Below are positions 47,722 to 59,488 of a DNA stretch of 64,000 nucleotides, in pieces. Numbering within the stretch: the first letter of the stretch is position 1; each line of letters starts with the position of its first letter. Position numbers and translations under genes: made by a program. Under the pieces are notes generated by a model that ran no database searches, was not told the DNA's origin, and saw only the letters and a list, made by a program, of their open reading frames with translations. The DNA comes from Chiridota heheva (taxonomy: Eukaryota; Echinodermata; Holothuroidea; Apodida; Chiridotidae), in contig JAIGNY010004048.1 of the NCBI GenBank assembly GCA_020152595.1, positions 212,001 through 276,000 on the forward strand, read 5' to 3'.

Positions 47722-47994
47722 AAGCATGAATAAAACAAAGATGAGCATCTCTAAAGAAATAGGTTCAGATTTAGTGATCAAACATGAACATCACTTACAG
47801 GAGAAGACAGTAGAAGGATGATAACTCAAAATGAATTCAAGGGATGTTTTTACTCCCACTAAAGAAATATTTGTGCCACAACAGAAATCATATCTAATAT
47901 AAGCAACATTAATCTACAGCTAGACAAAATTATGTTTCTAGTCAATTTTCCAGCATCATCGGAAAGTCTCAATTGTTGACTTCATTATGTTTAA

Positions 47995-50578
47995 CCCTAA
48001 CTCTCCCAGCGTCACGGTGACCGTAACGCTTACGATCCCTTTTCCAAAAAAAAAACAATGAGTGCCTTCCCAAAATCCTATAGAGCTGCAAATAAGTTCA
48101 TTCAAACCAGATTAAATAGATCTGTCATAATATAGTTGTTTTGTTGGGGGGTTAGATTAAAAAAAATTGAGTAAAATCGCTACAAAAAAGTGCATTTTTT
48201 AAAAAAACGTTTAACAAAAAAAAGGAGAAGATTACAACGTATGTCATACATAAATATTTTTTCAATTCTTTTTTTTCAGGTAAAGTTATAAAGATAGTTT
48301 GAATTGTTGGTTGCTACACAATTTTTACTTGTACTTGGTCAATGTTTGTGTTTTTTTCAAGAAAATATGCCAAAATTTGTGATTTTGGGCCATTTTTGAC
48401 TTTTTGTTATCAAAAAATCATAAAAACCAGCCCAAATATTGTATTGGAATTTTTGAAATCTCTACGGGTAGAGGAGAAATAGATGGTTCAGACAAACTAT
48501 TACAATAACAGATGCACCACCTCTACCTGCCTAAAAGGTCTCTGATGATGACGTCAATTCGCTTCTTTTTTCTTTTTTTCTTCGGACATTCAATACAACA
48601 AAATGGCGAGATACAACGTCGAACGTGCCTTCCGACTCCTATGTTTTCTTCAGAATAATGATGATTTAGAGGGGTCGGAAGGTACTTCTGATGAAGAAGA
48701 TGTACCAGAACTTGACCAGATTGAGGAAGAGGAGAATATAGAGCCTGCTGAGATGGATAGAGATCTCTTCCAAATTCCGGAGTTGGTGAGTGTTTCGAGG
48801 ATTTTTTGCTTGTTACGATAAACAAGTAAAAGGGACACTAAAATCACATATAAAAAAAAAGGATTTAGGTCCTTTCTATAATAGCCCGGATGAAACAAAT
48901 GAAAGCTGAACCCCAATAATAACATTTTTAAATGGACTGAAATATATGTATTTCCCAATGGCAAGATTGTAAATTGAGGCCTACTAAAATATGTGTAGTC
49001 CCAATTTCACAAAATCCAAGTTCCATTAATTCAGGGGCCGAAATCACAATTTTATGGGGGAAAGTGGAGTAGGGGTCCCATGTTAGGGCAAAATACATAT
49101 GTTGGGGGTGCCCCAGGCCCATTTAGAGAAAAATGCTTGTATATAGGCCTAGTACCGGTACATTATTTTGATGCCCCATTTTTTGGGACCATGATCCTTT
49201 CCCCCTCCCCCTGGCTATGCCACTGTTGTGGTGATTACTAGATCAATAAAACAAACATTTTGGACCCCTGTATGTACCCCCAGGCTTCTCGGCTGTAAAA
49301 GTCTGTCCCCACGGTTACCACAAAATTGTGGGGCAGGTTAGGAACCACAATAACATGTTATGCGATAACATGTTATGCGTATGCTTGATGTTCTAGTTAT
49401 TTCAACTAAATTTTATATCTTTTTTACAGGCCAGACAAGAACTGTATCAGGAGGAAGAGGACGAGCCGCCCGCTACTCCCCAACCCAAAAGGAAGAGGGA
49501 CAGACCAATGAAGCTGAGCCCAGGCCCCTCTTCCAGGCCTTCCGCTGCAGTCTCGCCACCATTACCACTCAAAGAAAATCCGACTGCAGCGGAAAAAGCT
49601 GCCTTCAAAACCAGGGAGGAAGAGCGGAACGCTTGGCTGCAGGAGATACAACAGTCGAAGGTCATCCCTGCAGCCGATAAAGACTATCATCTGTGGGAAG
49701 TACTGGTGGAGAGTGACCGGGATCGCCACGAGGTCTTCGGTAGCTGATTATGGGAAGACCAAACTAAAGTAAGTTGAATAAATATAGTTGCATTTTTTTT
49801 TATTCTACTTGCAGCAACAAGGTATAGCAGAAGACTTTACAAATTTGGACCTTTTCGGCATACATTTCTTATGAATTCTATGTGGAATGAACAGAAGTAA
49901 GTGTCTAATAGATAATCAGCATAGTCTATCAACATAAAAGTAGCTGTGAAGCTTGTAATGGCTGAAATTGGGTCAGAAATAAACAAAAAACAGTTTTGTG
50001 CATAATAAATGAAGTAAATGACCTAATTTGCATATCATTTGCATATTTTTTTATTTCATTTTTGCAAATGATGATGTAAACATCTTGTTTTTCTGCATTC
50101 TATTACTTTTGGACATCATAGTAAGGGAAAATGCATCTTTTTGGAAAATTTAGTGCCATACACTATCAGATAGATTATTCACAGAATCAGGGGATAATTT
50201 TTAGGTCAAAATGTACCAAATTTTTCATATTTGCGTCATTTTTTTTCTTCTGATTCCTAAAAATCCATGAATAGTATCAAATGAAAGGTCTTTCCAAGGA
50301 CAATTCAGAAATTGTATCCATATTTTTTTGCTATTTAGCCACAAGGCACAAGCATGTCATCAAGATAGAATGTTTGGAGACCTAATATGCTAATTCAATG
50401 ACCTAATTTTCATATTTGAGTTTGGAAATATGCACGTTTTTGGAAAGTTCAAGATGTTAGCTTTCATAAAAGTCGAACTTGTTTTGGTACAAATGGAACA
50501 GAAAGTGCTGAAAAAATCCTCTTTCCAAAAGTTTCAGAAATAGCTTATTCTATTTTTAGAACCTTGGGAGAGTAAGGG
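47995..50578 (+). mobile_element. piggyBac-like element B, non-autonomous, TTAA target site
   Basis: Left end CCCTAACTCTCCCA and right end TGGGAGAGTAAGGG are flanked by TTAA (47991-47994 and 50579-50582). It is 2584 bases long and colinear with element A. It keeps an apparently intact two-exon N-terminal coding region, but the stretch where the catalytic domain should follow is non-coding. Confidence 0.88.
48603..49747 (+). pseudogene. piggyBac-like transposase N-terminal part, two exons, element B
   Basis: Exon one, 48603-48785, starts MARYNVERAFRLLCFLQNND, becomes strongly acidic and ends IPEL before GTGAGT. Exon two starts at 49430 after TTTTTTACAG with ARQELYQEEEDEPPATPQPK, then a Lys/Arg cluster (KRKRDR), a Ser/Pro stretch, and a helical block to HEVFGS, stop at 49745. 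Element A shows the same frame continuing FGNWLWQDQTK to another splice donor, so the stop in B is a point change. Acidic and basic disordered N-termini are common in piggyBac transposases; the DDD domain is absent. The join across the intron is inferred. Confidence 0.65.
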
Positions 50579-50582
50579 TTAA

Positions 50583-52041
50583 GTTAAGTCACTAGGGCTG
50601 TGACGCTTGGACGCGTAAACGAACGAACCTTTGATTAAACGTTTAGTGTAGTCCTCCAAAAGTTTCAAGATTCGTGATTCACACTTGCCATTGAAAATCA
50701 ATAACATTCATACACACACACACACACAATTTTCAATCAATGACTGTTACAATTTAAACTTTACAAATGATCAACTAAGGATTTAATCTCTTTTAAAGCA
50801 GGAGTTGAAATTTGCACTAACTAGATACGAACAGGGCTATATTTCAATTTGATTCGCCAACTTTAAAACTACTTGATGTAGAAGCTTAGGCCCAATTAAC
50901 AATGCTCATTGTTAGGCATAAATCTGTATTACATTAATACTTGTTTTACAACAAGCGTTAAAAACATATCAAAATGCTTGCAAGAGACGGCAAAATTAGT
51001 TGCTGATATTTTATTTCTGCATCTCGTTTAAAACGCGTTTCAACCATGAATCATTATTTTTTAAGGCTTACAGATGATTTGAAGACTTATTATAAGGCCC
51101 CTACTCAAGTTAGTGACTTTCCTTGCTTATTTTTAGGCTGGCCATTATGATGGTTTTGTGGCATTTATTGTAGGGCTAGAACCAGTTACGTGAACAAAAT
51201 TTCGAAATTTATTTTTTCATCATTTCAAAGTTTGTTTTTAATGGGGTTGGGGTTGGAGATTTATTTTTCAACATTTCAAAGTTTGTTGTTTTTTTTTAAT
51301 GGGGGTTAGTGGTTGGGGATGGGAGTCCGTTTAAACATTGAAACCAATGGAAATTCAGCTTTTTAAACGCTTAGGCTAGTAAAAGAAAATGCACAGCCCA
51401 AAAAGTCACAAAATTTCTACATATTTGTTTCATGCTCAATTTTCTGAAGGATCTCTCGCCTTAGCCCAGTTTTTGTGTGCAACAGTCTTAAAGGTAATAT
51501 AAACAGGAAGAGGCAAAATATTAGTTCAATTGATTTAAACTAAAAAACACAAAAGAGCACCAAATGTCATCAATAACGGTCACAAATTGGCCATTTTATG
51601 TTATTCTTGTGATGTATGAACGGGACATAGTCTCTGTTTTTCCTATATAAATCCACTATTTTAATACTCCCTCTGCCATTTCTCTTTGATAAAGGGAAGA
51701 TAATTCTAACAAAGAAGATTTGTATCTTTACCATACCCCAAACCAACCTCCAGCTGGAGAAGGCATTTAGTACATTTTCAAGGTCTGAAATTAAGGGAAG
51801 AAATATGAAGAAAAACAAAAGCATTTGAGGTGTTTTCCCATTCATACATCACATTTTTTCAATATAATAAACCAGCTCTTTAACTTTGCATGTTTAAAAA
51901 TTAGTTTACTTTACCCAGTTTAGCCTTTCTGTCCTGATGCACTGTAAAACCTTTTTTCCTACAACATGCATAAATAACTCCTGAAGCTTACACAACTCCT
52001 AATGACAGAATATAATGTGTGTGGATTTCAAATGGTCTTAC
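50583..52041. other. intron between exons d and e, with dispersed repeat
   Basis: 50695-50960 is a second copy of the repeat at 36990-37280. 51190-51310 holds a local duplication around ATTTCAAAGTTTGTT. The rest is unassigned. Confidence 0.55.
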
Positions 52042-52144
52042 CTAAAAGATTATCTTCTAAAAACAATTCGTCATTCTTTTCATCTCTGCTGGTTTTGAAA
52101 ATAAGTTTACATAAACTGGCTAGGTTGTGGCCTGTAACATTGTA
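52042..52144 (-). CDS. ARMC2: ARMC2 exon d, armadillo region
   Basis: This 103-base exon has acceptor TTTCTTTGACAG and donor TTAG/GTAAGA. It encodes YNVTGHNLASLCKLIFKTSR then DEKNDELFLEDNLL, close to a conserved ARMC2 block. It starts at a codon boundary and leaves one base, which with AT from exon e gives Asp. Confidence 0.88.
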
Positions 52145-52389
52145 CTGTCAAAGAAAACAGAAAGGAATAGTTATAATATGCATAGCACTGTGAAAGAAAT
52201 ATCATTGGTGTTCATTCATGAAAATATACCACATAAAAGTAGGCAGGATGAGAAGCATTGTTAATTTAAAACAAAACATACTTTCTTTATTGTAAAAAAG
52301 GTAGACAGAAGAATTGGCGGAAGAACTGTTGCTGGGGAATTAAAGTAAATGGGCCTTTCTTGGAAAGAAGCACCGGATATTGTCTAGCA

Positions 52390-52960
52390 CCAGACAACAT
52401 GGTGTAGTCTTTTTGAGATCTTATGTACCACAAGGAATGAAGAGTGTAAGTAGGTTATGGTACACAGCTCTTTTCTTCCATAAGGATATGGAGGCAGAGT
52501 GAAAGTGTAGGTTATGGTACACAGCTCTTTTAAGGGATATATGGAGGCAGATCTCTGTGAAGAGTGTAAGTACGTTATGGTACACAGCTCTTTTAAGGGA
52601 TATATGGAGGCAGATCTCTGTGAAGAGTGTAAGCACCAAACAACATGGTGTGGTATTTTTGAGATCTTATGTCCCACAAGGAATGAAGAGTGTAAGTAGG
52701 TTATGGTACACAGCTCTTTTAAGGAATATATGAAGGCAGATTTGAGAAAAAGCACTGGATACTGTCTAGCACATGGTGTGGTATTTTTGAGATCTTATAT
52801 TCCACAGGGATTAAAGAGTGTAAGTAGGTTATGGTAGACAGCTCTTTGTTCCACAAGGAATGAAGAGTGTAAGTAGGTTATGGTACACAGCTCTTTCTTC
52901 CACAAGGAATGAAGAGTGTAAGTAGGTTATGGTACACAGCTCTTTTGAGGAATAAATGAA
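52390..52960. repeat. irregular tandem repeat around GAAGAGTGTAAGTAGG
   Basis: Seven or so units built from GAAGAGTGTAAGTAGGTTAT and GGTACACAGCTCTTTT with variable inserts (ATATATGGAGGCAGATCTCT, or ACCACAAGGAAT). Unit length varies from about 55 to 110 bases. Intronic. Confidence 0.85.
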
Positions 52961-53234
52961 GGCAGAGGCAACATCAGCTAAAAGTCCTTAAAGAGTGCAA
53001 TAAAAAACATAAAAATAGCAAAAATCTCATCAACGTTATAAATTGATGATTTTACAGCTTTTAGAATTTTACTATGCAAAGTTTATATACATTTGTGAAA
53101 TATGACTGGCCAAACATTCATTTCTTATGTAATCCAATGTTTTCTTATCATCTACCCAGAACTTCTTTAAGAGACATAGCTGCTTCTGACAAAACATTTC
53201 TGGATATTAGTAATACCCAATATGAAGAATTACT

Positions 53235-53816
53235 AAAAGGATTAGTTCAGGGGTCAAGCAAGTCTATCTTAAATGAAACAAAATAGTGAAGAAAGCATTC
53301 AATAATCTTATTCCATTAAGGAAATATTAAACTTTAAAGTTTGTTATCATTTGTGTAGAAACAACTGAAATCAGACTAGTTGTGATGTCATCACCTCAGA
53401 TTCCTTAAAGTCTTTATGCATTCTATCATATTTTGTCCTGCAATTTTGTGGCTTAAAAACCACAGGATATGTCAAAAAAGTAGTAAAACCAAATCTAGGA
53501 AGGGTATTTATAATATACCACCCTAAAAAATTTGGAGGATAAATAATTTAAATACTGAAAAAATTTAATCAAGTTTTTTTTAAATACATTAACAATTGTT
53601 AAGAATGTGAGAATGAAGACTTTCCATAGTAGATTAGATTACTACACCAGTCATAGATCAGCTTTAAACTTAAATATCTCTTTAACAGTATAAGATTTTT
53701 CTTCACCATTTTGTTTCTTTGCAATATCTTTAAACAAAGGAAAGTCCTTTTCATGTAAGATGGACATTGTAACTTGATTCCAACATAAATGAGTTAGTTG
53801 ACTAAACTAATCCTTT
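53235..53816. mobile_element. foldback element, copy 2
   Basis: Left end AAAGGATTAGTTCAG, GCAAGTCTATCTTAAATGAA and AACAAAATAGTGAAGAAAGC; right end is the inverted form. More diverged than copy 1 but colinear with it. No coding capacity. Confidence 0.8.
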
Positions 53817-53924
53817 ACACAAAGAGCAACAAAAAGATGGAACAAAAGAAGGTGTTTTGTGCTGTCTCCCATTCATACATCTAAAATTATGCGTGTATGA
53901 AAGAAAATCTTTATTCTAACTTCA

Positions 53925-54830
53925 ATGAACATATTGTATTCAAGACATTTCCACAGAGAAATAATACTTGAAGAAAATAATAAGTTCTATGCCTACAAAA
54001 TCATGTGAAAGGACTATCATTTTAGCAGCCTTCCAGTTTTTCATATGAACTTTGGAGCTCTTGATGTCAAGCAGCCTGAAGAAATGATTTCACATGGGAC
54101 TTATTGAGGACTGCATGATTAACATTAAACATTGATGGACTCTAATCGACTGAAAATGAATGATGCAAAGACAGAATTTATTTTATTTGGTCATGATAAG
54201 CAATTAAGAAAAATGTAGCACAAATGATATTAATGTAGTTGGTACTAATGTGAACAAATCACATACCATTAGATATTTGGGTGCCCTGCTTGATGAAACA
54301 TTGTCTCTTAGCATGTTACAAAAAAATGCCAAATTGCTATGTTAAACATTATTGATGTATGTAAAACACTTGTGCAATGTCTTGTTATATCTCATTTAGA
54401 TTATGCTAATGCTATTTTAATCGGTTTACCTATTTGTGAATTAAATAAGCTTCAACGAATACAAAACATTGCTGCCCAAGGGACCATTCGGGCTCGCATT
54501 GATTTTAAAATTTTCCAAATAATGGAATAATCTCCCTTTCAATGTTTTCTTTTAAGAAATGTCTTAAGACGATCTTTTTACCATTTCGTGCATTTAATTT
54601 TTAACATTTTGAACATTTTGAACTTTTGATATCTTAAGTATTTTTATATTTTACTAGCTATAGCCATTTTTATCATCATTTTGTCTTTTAGAATTTAATT
54701 TGTATGTCATGTCCAAAACATGGTACAGCTCAGAGCGTGTATGAAAAAAACTTTGTGAACATATTGTATTTAAGACATTTCACAGAGAAATAATCAATGA
54801 TGATCAAGCAGCCTGAATAGGGACTTAGTG
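53925..54830. repeat. diverged direct repeats flanking a LINE fragment
   Basis: ATGAACATATTGTATTCAAG, then CACAGAGAAATAAT and CAAGCAGCCTGAA, at 53925-54080 recur at 54755-54825 in the same order. The segment between carries the LINE fragment at 54120-54545. Confidence 0.65.
54120..54545 (+). pseudogene. LINE reverse transcriptase C-terminal fragment, plus strand
   Basis: MDSNRLKMNDAKTEFILFGH matches the post-catalytic RT block (W..NRLKLN..KTE), and after stops the frame gives QCLVISHLDYANAILIGLPI then ELNKLQRIQNIAA, the classical LDY.N.LL.GLP....LQR.QN.AA block. This is a different LINE family from copies 1 and 2 and the only one in plus orientation. Several stops. Confidence 0.88.
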
Positions 54831-55234
54831 GCTTCCCACCTTTTAGGTTGACAGCTCAGAGCAAAGAAAATAAGGTTGACCTAAAGAAAATAATGAATAA
54901 CTCTCATTATTATCAAAATTTATATAGCACCATATGCAATAGATATTGCGCTTTCCATTGAAATACAACAACAAAAAAGATGACTGCATACAAATATTAA
55001 ATCATTTTTTAAATGTGAATATCTAAAAGGTTAACATTACAATAACAGGCATATAAGATTTTAGCATATTTCTGTAAAAATCATTCATATGTTTCATATG
55101 CTTTGCTTCCTCTGGAAAATTGTGTCACAATACAACAGCTGATCAGTCAAAATGCCTATTTCCATTAGTTGGAGTCTTAAATGGGGGAACAGTCAATGAT
55201 TTAGATTTTGAAGTCCTAGTTGGAAGGTATTTAT
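54831..55234. other. intronic, nothing firm
   Basis: Short motif TTTATATAGCACC near 54920 and TTGCGCTTTCCA near 54948 suggest a remnant of the repeat type seen at 41760. Otherwise unassigned. Confidence 0.4.
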
Positions 55235-55465
55235 GTGCGTTTGTTTGATGAGGTTTAACGGCACCACGACAACAAGGGTCAAATTGTGCCTGACAGGTTA
55301 GATCATTCTAGAGGTAGGAAGGAAAACATGGGGAGATTGAGGGAAATACGAGAAATGAAAATCAAAAAGCTAGGATAGAGAGGGGAGGTGCATGGGTGAA
55401 AAAAAAACAAAGTAGAGAGGTGAGGGGGGAGGGGGGGCGAGGGGACTAAATATGGTTTTATGAGA
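55235..55465 (-). mobile_element. LINE 3'-end fragment (same family as copies 1 and 2)
   Basis: TTTGTTTGATGAGGTTTAAC, GGTCAAATTGTGCCTGACAG and GGACTAAATATGG match copy 1 at 2770-2995. 5'-truncated after about 230 bases. Confidence 0.88.
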
Positions 55466-55708
55466 TTCTTCCTAAGATACATGGGGCCAAACCATTCTGT
55501 GCCTTTTAAGTCTGTATATATAATAGTGTTGTTATTTGGACCTGCAACAAGCTGAATAGTCCTTTGAAACGAAATTCAACCCCTACGTAAGGTTAACTTA
55601 TAATATTCTGATGAAACATCAAAAAACAATATTTTCCTCAACAGGAGTTTTGTTAAACTATGAGAGATATTCTAACAAATCATAATTTGAGTACAAGTTA
55701 TCAAGTTA

Positions 55709-55985
55709 AGAGATGCAGTGGCTCAGTGGTTTTAGGAGCCATGCGCATATTCATAAGGTACCAGGTTTGATTCCCGTCGTGAGCACTGCATTGTGTCCTT
55801 GAGTAAGACACTTTACTCTGCTTCAGTCTTCACTTTGCTTCAGTCCACTCAGCTGTAAAATGAGGAGTTAACCTGCGATGGACTGGCTTCCGGTCCAGGG
55901 GGATTCATGTACTCTAATCCGCTTGCATCATTGAAACTAGGGATAAGCACCGGCTCTATGAGTCTAATGGCTTGAATGAATTAAG
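55709..55985 (+). repeat. tRNA-derived SINE
   Basis: Head GTGGCTCAGTGG (box A-like, 55719-55730) and GGTTTGATTCCC (box B-like, 55764-55775), then a body with CACTGCATTGTGTCCTTGAG, ATGGACTGGCTTCCGGTCCA and GCACCGGCTCTATGAG. Related pieces lie at 33285, 34000, 38750 and 63365. Confidence 0.8.
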
Positions 55986-56263
55986 CTTTAGCTATCTATC
56001 AAGATAATCAAAGCAGATAAAGAATGTGATCTATCAGTCTCTAAAGGCAATCCAGTTATCTTGTGTTTTATATCTCATTTGTATACATTTCGTTTGGTAC
56101 TGTTTTTAACCCTCTGGGCTGTGTAAGACCAGTCATCAGATGGAACAGGCTACACTGAATAAACAACTGAAATAAATACTGCTTTTAACCCTCTGGGCTG
56201 TGTAAGACCAGATATCAGATGGAACAGGCTACTCTAGATAAATAAGTGAAATAATAAACCAAC

Positions 56264-56359
56264 CTGTTGACAGGGCATCTAGCTGTTGCAGTATAGGTGT
56301 CACCCTGGCATTCCAATAGAGGGCCTCCTTTGGATCATCTTCCTTCCGTCCAGCACTCC
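56264..56359 (-). CDS. ARMC2: ARMC2 exon c
   Basis: This 96-base exon has acceptor TTTGACAG and donor ACAG/GTTGGT. It encodes SAGRKEDDPKEALYWNARV followed by TPILQQLDALST, the start of the helical part of the protein. It ends with one base of a split codon, whereas the next exon found (52042-52144) begins at a codon start. At least one exon is therefore missing from this reading. Confidence 0.8.
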
Positions 56360-56494
56360 CTGTCAAATTGGGATAAAATGCAACGTTTTATGAAAGTCTC
56401 TTATATATGCATATTCATACAACAATTAGATCCAACCACAACCTAAGAAAAGAAAATGTTGCCTGTTTTCATAGGGTAGGTAGGCTTAGGTATT

Positions 56495-56651
56495 TAACAT
56501 TCTCAACAGCTAAGGATATATAGGAATGTCCACACCACATATGTTTGATGAACCAGTTGTGAAGCACTTATAAATAAAGATTAATCAGGGATTTAAGCTG
56601 GAATCACAAGCATGCCGAAGCTGCAGCTATAACCGCTAGACCACAGAGGTC
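56495..56651 (-). repeat. tRNA-derived SINE, second family, single copy form
   Basis: On the minus strand: TGTGGTCTAGCGGTTATAGC (box A region), GCATGCTTGTGATTCCAGCT, then TAAATCCCTGATT where box B should be (degenerate), followed by a tail with CACAACTGGTTCATC. The tail and head match both ends of the expanded copy at 60003-61530. Confidence 0.8.
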
Positions 56652-56824
56652 CTGTTTTTCAATTTTAAAGCTCTCAATCTATACAAAAAAATATGTTACA
56701 CAATTTCCAAATTAAATGAAAAATAAAAATCATAACATGGAACTAATGAGGTTAGCAAAAGTAAAACAGTCAAGTTTTTGTTCAATTTTGTGTAATATAT
56801 GAACTTGCAATATTTTGTGTTTGC

Positions 56825-58435
56825 TTTGATTGTTTGCTTGTTTGGTGAGGCTTAACAGCACCACGGCAGCAAAGATGAATATGTGCCTGAGAGGTTAGAT
56901 TATATCAGAGGTAGGAAAAAGGTAAAGGGAATTATTTGAGAAAAGGTTGAGAGTCAATAGACATTACCCCTTACTCTACCAGGGCTTTAAAAATAGCGAC
57001 CCCAATTTTTGTAACTTTTTTTTTATATGCATTTTTGACAACTTTCCTTTCATTTTCTTTCGTTACAAGTTTGGTTGGAATAGATGCTAAGATATTTATC
57101 TTTTGAGTAATTAAAACCAATTTAAGAAATATTGGACAAAATTATGCAAGTTAAGCAATTTTTGGCTAAATTTGGTCAACAAATGGTCAATCTTTGCAGA
57201 AGTATAACTTCTTGTCAGTATTGAAAACAGAGATGTGTGTTAAATATTTAGATTCTTTTCGAAATTTCCTTTCTAATGATACTAATCTATAATTTTTAGA
57301 AAGAAAGGAAAGATGAAAACACATCAAAAATGATAAAAGTCAAACGTCCCCTGAAAGCTGCAGCAGAAAAATAATTCCGCAGTGGTCACGGCGGGACTCT
57401 AACCCAGAGCGCTCGCACACTAGTCGCGTACATTTCCTCTGCACCACGTAGTCGTTCAAATTGGATAGGTGTAATTTTATTCTTATAGGATAGGTTCTAA
57501 ATAGAGGGGGGTATGCCTTTATTCATATATCAAATAAGCGGAAATTTCAAGCGCTTTCGAATGGCGGTTTAACAAAGCATGTGTGATGTACAGTTTGGGT
57601 TACGCAATTTTTTGAAAAAAACGAGTCAAAAATGGCAGAAATTCATGAAATTTTGAAGAAATTCCCCAAACAAGAAATTGCACGTAGGGATTATAAAAAT
57701 TATACCAGAAACCAATACTATCATGTCTAAGGACTTGCGTGTTTGATTTTAAAGCAAAAATGTGATCTTGAAGTTATCGTAAGATGTAAAAGAGAAAAAT
57801 AAAAAAATTGTAAAATTTTTAGCAATTATTGAGTTTTACCCTTTTTCGATGTACTTTTGCTCAAAATTATGTAGTATGACCCTTATGAAAAAGTTTCATT
57901 TTATGAAAGAAATATCCGAGTACTTTAAAATGATACCAAGATTACTCTTATAGGACTGTGGTAAAGTCCCGATTTTTAGAAAAAGGTGGTTTAAAAATGG
58001 CGATACTATCGCCGCGTGGTAGAGTAGGGGTTAAGCTATGATCATAAGAGGAAGTACAATAGGGTAAAATATATATATGTAAATAGAGGCAGGGGGAGGG
58101 ATGGAAAAGGAAGACTTGAATATAGTTGTAGACAGAGGTATGATGAAGAAAGGAGATCATTTTACCTGGGGAATTTTTCTAGAAAGCTTGGCAATGGAAA
58201 CGTAAATAGTGAAGGAAGCTCTGGGAAGATTGTAACAGGGCAGTCAATGAGGACATGATAGACAATGAGGGAGCAGTGACAATTATTTCAGAGGGGTGGG
58301 GAGCCGCTAAGGAGGTGGGAGTGTGTGAGGTGAATGTGGACAATCCTAAGGTGGGTAATGTGGGCGTTGTCTTTACTAGAGAGATTGTGAATAGTGGTTT
58401 GGCTAGAATGGTGGGCTGGATTATTTGGTAGCGCT
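56825..58435 (-). mobile_element. LINE 3' fragment interrupted by a piggyBac-type element
   Basis: 56825-56963 matches the LINE 3' end (GAGGCTTAACAGCACCACGG, TGTGCCTGAGAGGTTAGAT). The match resumes at 58035 (GCTATGATCATAAGAGG, corresponding to the GCTGGGAT region of other copies) and continues to about 58430. The gap is the element at 56968-58030. Confidence 0.82.
56968..58030. mobile_element. piggyBac-type non-autonomous element, 1063 bases
   Basis: Ends CCCTTACTCTACCA and TGGTAGAGTAGGGG are inverted. The right flank is TTAA (58031-58034); the left flank is TTAC (56964-56967), one mutation from TTAA. The right end carries the palindrome GGCGATACTATCGCC. No open frame of note. Confidence 0.8.
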
Positions 58436-58556
58436 TTTATGCTAATCCTCTATTCTGGTTCTGAAGATGTGGCACCTTGAACAATGCAACCTTCAAACCG
58501 CATGAAACCATTTAAAATGTATTCTTCAAAGAGCAAAATATCAAATCTGCCATTAC

Positions 58557-58618
58557 CTGATCTACTACCTGCCGAGCCTCTGTCAGTAAAATAGCCGCTC
58601 TCTGTCCTTCTAGATTCC
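58557..58618 (-). CDS. ARMC2: ARMC2 exon b, short
   Basis: This 62-base exon has acceptor TTAAACAG and donor CAG/GTAATG. It encodes ESRRTESGYFTDRGSAGSRS and joins in phase to exons on both sides (2+1 before, 1+2 after). A second frame is also open across it, but only this frame links the neighbouring exons. It lies in the disordered N-terminal part of the protein. Confidence 0.75.
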
Positions 58619-59484
58619 CTGTTTAAGATAAGAAAATAGAAAATAGAGATCAAGTTGTATTATTCTCTTGTACTGGTGCGTACTGCTCAGCCAAGTATAT
58701 ATTTTCAACAAAGGATTTCAAAAACAAACTTTTAGAAGAAGAGCAACTGTGTTGAAAAAAATTTGAAACAAAGAAGCAGCAGTGTTTCAAATTGATACTT
58801 TTAGTGACAAAAGCAATCTCCATTTTATATCAACACATAGAAATAAGAGTAAACAGAGAATGCTGAGTTCGATTACTGAGTGAAGCCTATTGACGAGAGT
58901 CACCCGAGTCACGGCTTTCCCCATTGAATGCAATGATGACAAGTTATAAAAGTCACTTTATTAAAATCTGTCACTTTTATTTATCTATTTTCCTAATATG
59001 TTATGTAACTTTTCGTATTGTAGGTGATATTCATTTTTTAAATTGATGTGTTTATCTGCTTTCAAAATATATTCAGTTTATTTATACAAATTTATCACAA
59101 AATAGCAGACCAGTCTCATGCTCTTTATTGACATACTCTGGTAAGAAAAATAATAAATAATACCCTTATAATCTTGTTGTTTTATTCAACATCTTATTGT
59201 TCATGTACAAATGATGTATAGCTCTTTACATTGCCTCACTCTCCATTAACACTATTGAAATAATTGCACTGAATTGCACAGAACTCAATATAACCTTAAG
59301 AACTTTTGTTTTAATCTTTATGGTTCCAGAGGATTGTCCGATATGTTTCACTACAAAATACTCCCTCAGATCTGATGATCAATTTTCTCTGAAGATTTCC
59401 AAATTAGATCTCCTTTTGGCTATCCTTCTTCATGTGTACAGGAGCTATGAATTATGTCTGCCCCTTACATTTAAAGGTAGGTAC
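58619..59484. other. intronic, nothing recognised
   Basis: Intron between exons a and b. 59320-59480 has a short open stretch without splice context or family resemblance. Nothing else seen. Confidence 0.45.
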
Positions 59485-59488
59485 TTAA

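Noticed and set aside
47442..47738. 98-codon minus-strand frame near ARMC2 exon e
   Set aside because: Falls in the inverted end of the foldback element and has no family resemblance.
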